The notes under the pieces: generated by a model | Databases searched by the model: none | The model's input: the letters and a program-made list of their open reading frames with translations, nothing else | Told to the model about the DNA's origin: nothing | In this document: positions 4,928 to 5,950 of the stretch, one piece after another | Position numbering within the stretch: the stretch's first letter is position 1 | Layout of the letters: every line of letters starts with the position of its first letter | Translations under genes and position numbers: made by a program | NCBI GenBank assembly: GCA_934590505.1 | Contig: CAKTPC010000124.1 | Location: forward strand, 1 to 5,950 | Direction of reading: 5' to 3' | Length of the DNA stretch: 5,950 bases | Source of the DNA: an uncultured Oscillospiraceae bacterium | GTDB taxonomy: Bacteria > Bacillota > Clostridia > Oscillospirales > Oscillospiraceae

Positions 4928-5950
4928 TTATTCTTCAGCCCATACCTGGGCGCATTTTACGGCTCTGCGCCAGCCGCGCAGAAGCTCCGCGCGCTTATCT
5001 TTGTCCATCGCGGGCACAAATACGCGGTCGATACCCTGATTCTGCTTCACATCCTCAAGGCTCTCCCAGTAGCCTACGGCAAGCCCCGCAAGGTAGGCCG
5101 CGCCCAGCGCCGTCGTCTCTATGCACTTCGGCCTGTATACGCTGCACCCTGTGATATCCGCCTGAAACTGCATCAGGAAGTTATTCGCGCATGCACCGCC
5201 GTCCACCTTGAGCGCCGCGATCCCGATACCGGAGTCGCGCTCCATGGCCTCGGCGATATCCTGCGTCTGGTAGGCTATCGACTCAAGCGTCGCGCGCACG
5301 AGGTGCGCCCGGCTGAAGCCGCGCGTTATGCCGACAACCGTGCCCCGCGCGCGCTGGTTCCAGTACGGCGCGCCGAGCCCCGTAAAGGCCGGGACGACGT
5401 AGGCCCCAGCCGTGTCCTGCACCTTTTCGGCGTACTGCTGCGTCTCCGCCGCGTCCGATACCACGTTCAGCTCGTCGCGCAGCCACTGCACCGCCGCCCC
5501 GCCGACAAAGATACTGCCCTCAAGGGCGTATTCCACATGGTCCCCGCAGCTTGCGGCGATGGTCGTGACAAGTCCGTTCCTGCTCTCGACTATCTCGCTG
5601 CCGGTGTTCATCAGCAGGAAGCAGCCCGTGCCGTAGGTGTTCTTCATCTGCCCCGGCTCGAAGCAGCACTGCCCGAACAGCGCGCACTGCTGGTCGCCAG
5701 CCGCGCCCGCAATGGGTATCTCCCCGCCGTACAGCTCGAATTCGCTGCTGCCGTAAATGCAGCTCGAGGGCTTCACCTCCGGGAGCATACACTCAGGCAC
5801 ATCCAGCAGCCCGAGCAGCTCTTTATCCCAGCGCAGCTCGCGGATGTTATAAAGCATAGTGCGGCTGGCGTTGGTGTAGTCCGTCACATGGACGCGCCCG
5901 CCCGTCAGCTTCCAGATGAGCCATGTGTCTATCGTGCCGAACAGCAGCTC
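4928..5950 (-). CDS. glpK: Glycerol kinase, C-terminal part (N-terminus beyond the right edge)
   Basis: The minus-strand frame is open from the window edge to TAA at 4930-4928 and encodes the last 340 residues of GlpK, the cytosolic FGGY-family kinase that makes sn-glycerol 3-phosphate from glycerol and ATP. Compared with the roughly 500-residue E. coli enzyme about 160 residues are missing. The frame continues upstream of the internal GTG at 5887 as ELLFGTIDTWLIWKLTGGRV, which matches GlpK, so that GTG is not the start. Visible hallmarks are the catalytic Asp in GAAGDQQCALFGQ (fragment D86, equivalent to D245), NTYGTGCFLLMNTG, YVVPAFTGLGAPYW, ATLESIAYQTQDI, VDGGACANNFLMQFQAD and ETTALGAAYLAGLAVG. 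The E. coli fructose-1,6-bisphosphate loop (GGKGGTR) is absent, as usual in Gram-positives. Glu occupies the site of the His that HPr phosphorylates in Bacillus and Enterococcus. No glpF or glpD is in view. Confidence 0.97.
   Translation of the reverse strand, partial: ELLFGTIDTWLIWKLTGGRVHVTDYTNASRTMLYNIRELRWDKELLGLLDVPECMLPEVKPSSCIYGSSEFELYGGEIPIAGAAGDQQCALFGQCCFEPGQMKNTYGTGCFLLMNTGSEIVESRNGLVTTIAASCGDHVEYALEGSIFVGGAAVQWLRDELNVVSDAAETQQYAEKVQDTAGAYVVPAFTGLGAPYWNQRARGTVVGITRGFSRAHLVRATLESIAYQTQDIAEAMERDSGIGIAALKVDGGACANNFLMQFQADITGCSVYRPKCIETTALGAAYLAGLAVGYWESLEDVKQNQGIDRVFVPAMDKDKRAELLRGWRRAVKCAQVWAEE

Noticed and set aside
5885..5887. GTG as a possible start of the glycerol kinase.
   Set aside because: The frame stays open to the window edge and the 21 upstream codons match conserved GlpK sequence, so the GTG is an internal valine.
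1..5950. Mobile elements, CRISPR arrays, tRNA or rRNA genes, phage or defence genes.
   Set aside because: Nearly all bases are covered by housekeeping-type genes, terminators and promoters. No transposase, repeat-spacer pattern or RNA gene fold was seen.

Overview
The window reads as ordinary chromosomal DNA of a GC-rich, low-complexity-free Firmicute, most likely a clostridial gut-type lineage (Oscillospiraceae or a relative). The main clue is the UPF0291/DUF896 (YnzC-like) gene, a family largely confined to Firmicutes. Consistent with this are the strong purine-rich Shine-Dalgarno sequences, the sigma-A type promoters and the GlpK sequence. The placement below phylum is inference; no rRNA or marker phylogeny is available here.

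Layout, left to right. (1) The 3' end of a glutamate-transporter-fold (DAACS/SDF) sodium symporter gene on +, closed by a hairpin terminator. (2) A convergent membrane acyltransferase-3 gene on -, with a near-consensus promoter at its upstream end. (3) A short membrane-anchored PepSY-domain protein on +, divergent from the acyltransferase. (4) A perfect 46-bp palindrome that separates it from the convergent typA/bipA gene on -. (5) A 214-bp divergent control region with one good promoter for typA (-) and one for a YfbR-type 5'-deoxynucleotidase gene (+). (6) The nucleotidase gene, overlapping by ATGA with a DUF896 gene, giving a two-gene operon. (7) A bidirectional hairpin, then the C-terminal two thirds of glpK on -, running off the right edge.

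The genes do not form one pathway. They cover solute uptake, envelope acylation, an exported PepSY protein of unknown role, ribosome assembly or stress GTPase function, deoxynucleotide pool control, and glycerol entry into glycolysis or lipids. Each convergent gene pair is closed by one compact hairpin that lies within 0 to 4 bases of the minus-strand stop codon.

I found no mobile element, CRISPR array, RNA gene, phage gene or defence system, and nothing that amounts to a new multi-gene system. The points worth a second look are small: an altered substrate site in the symporter, a Glu where Firmicute glycerol kinases usually carry the regulatory His, the coupling of the deoxynucleotidase with DUF896, and several inverted or direct repeats placed on promoters.
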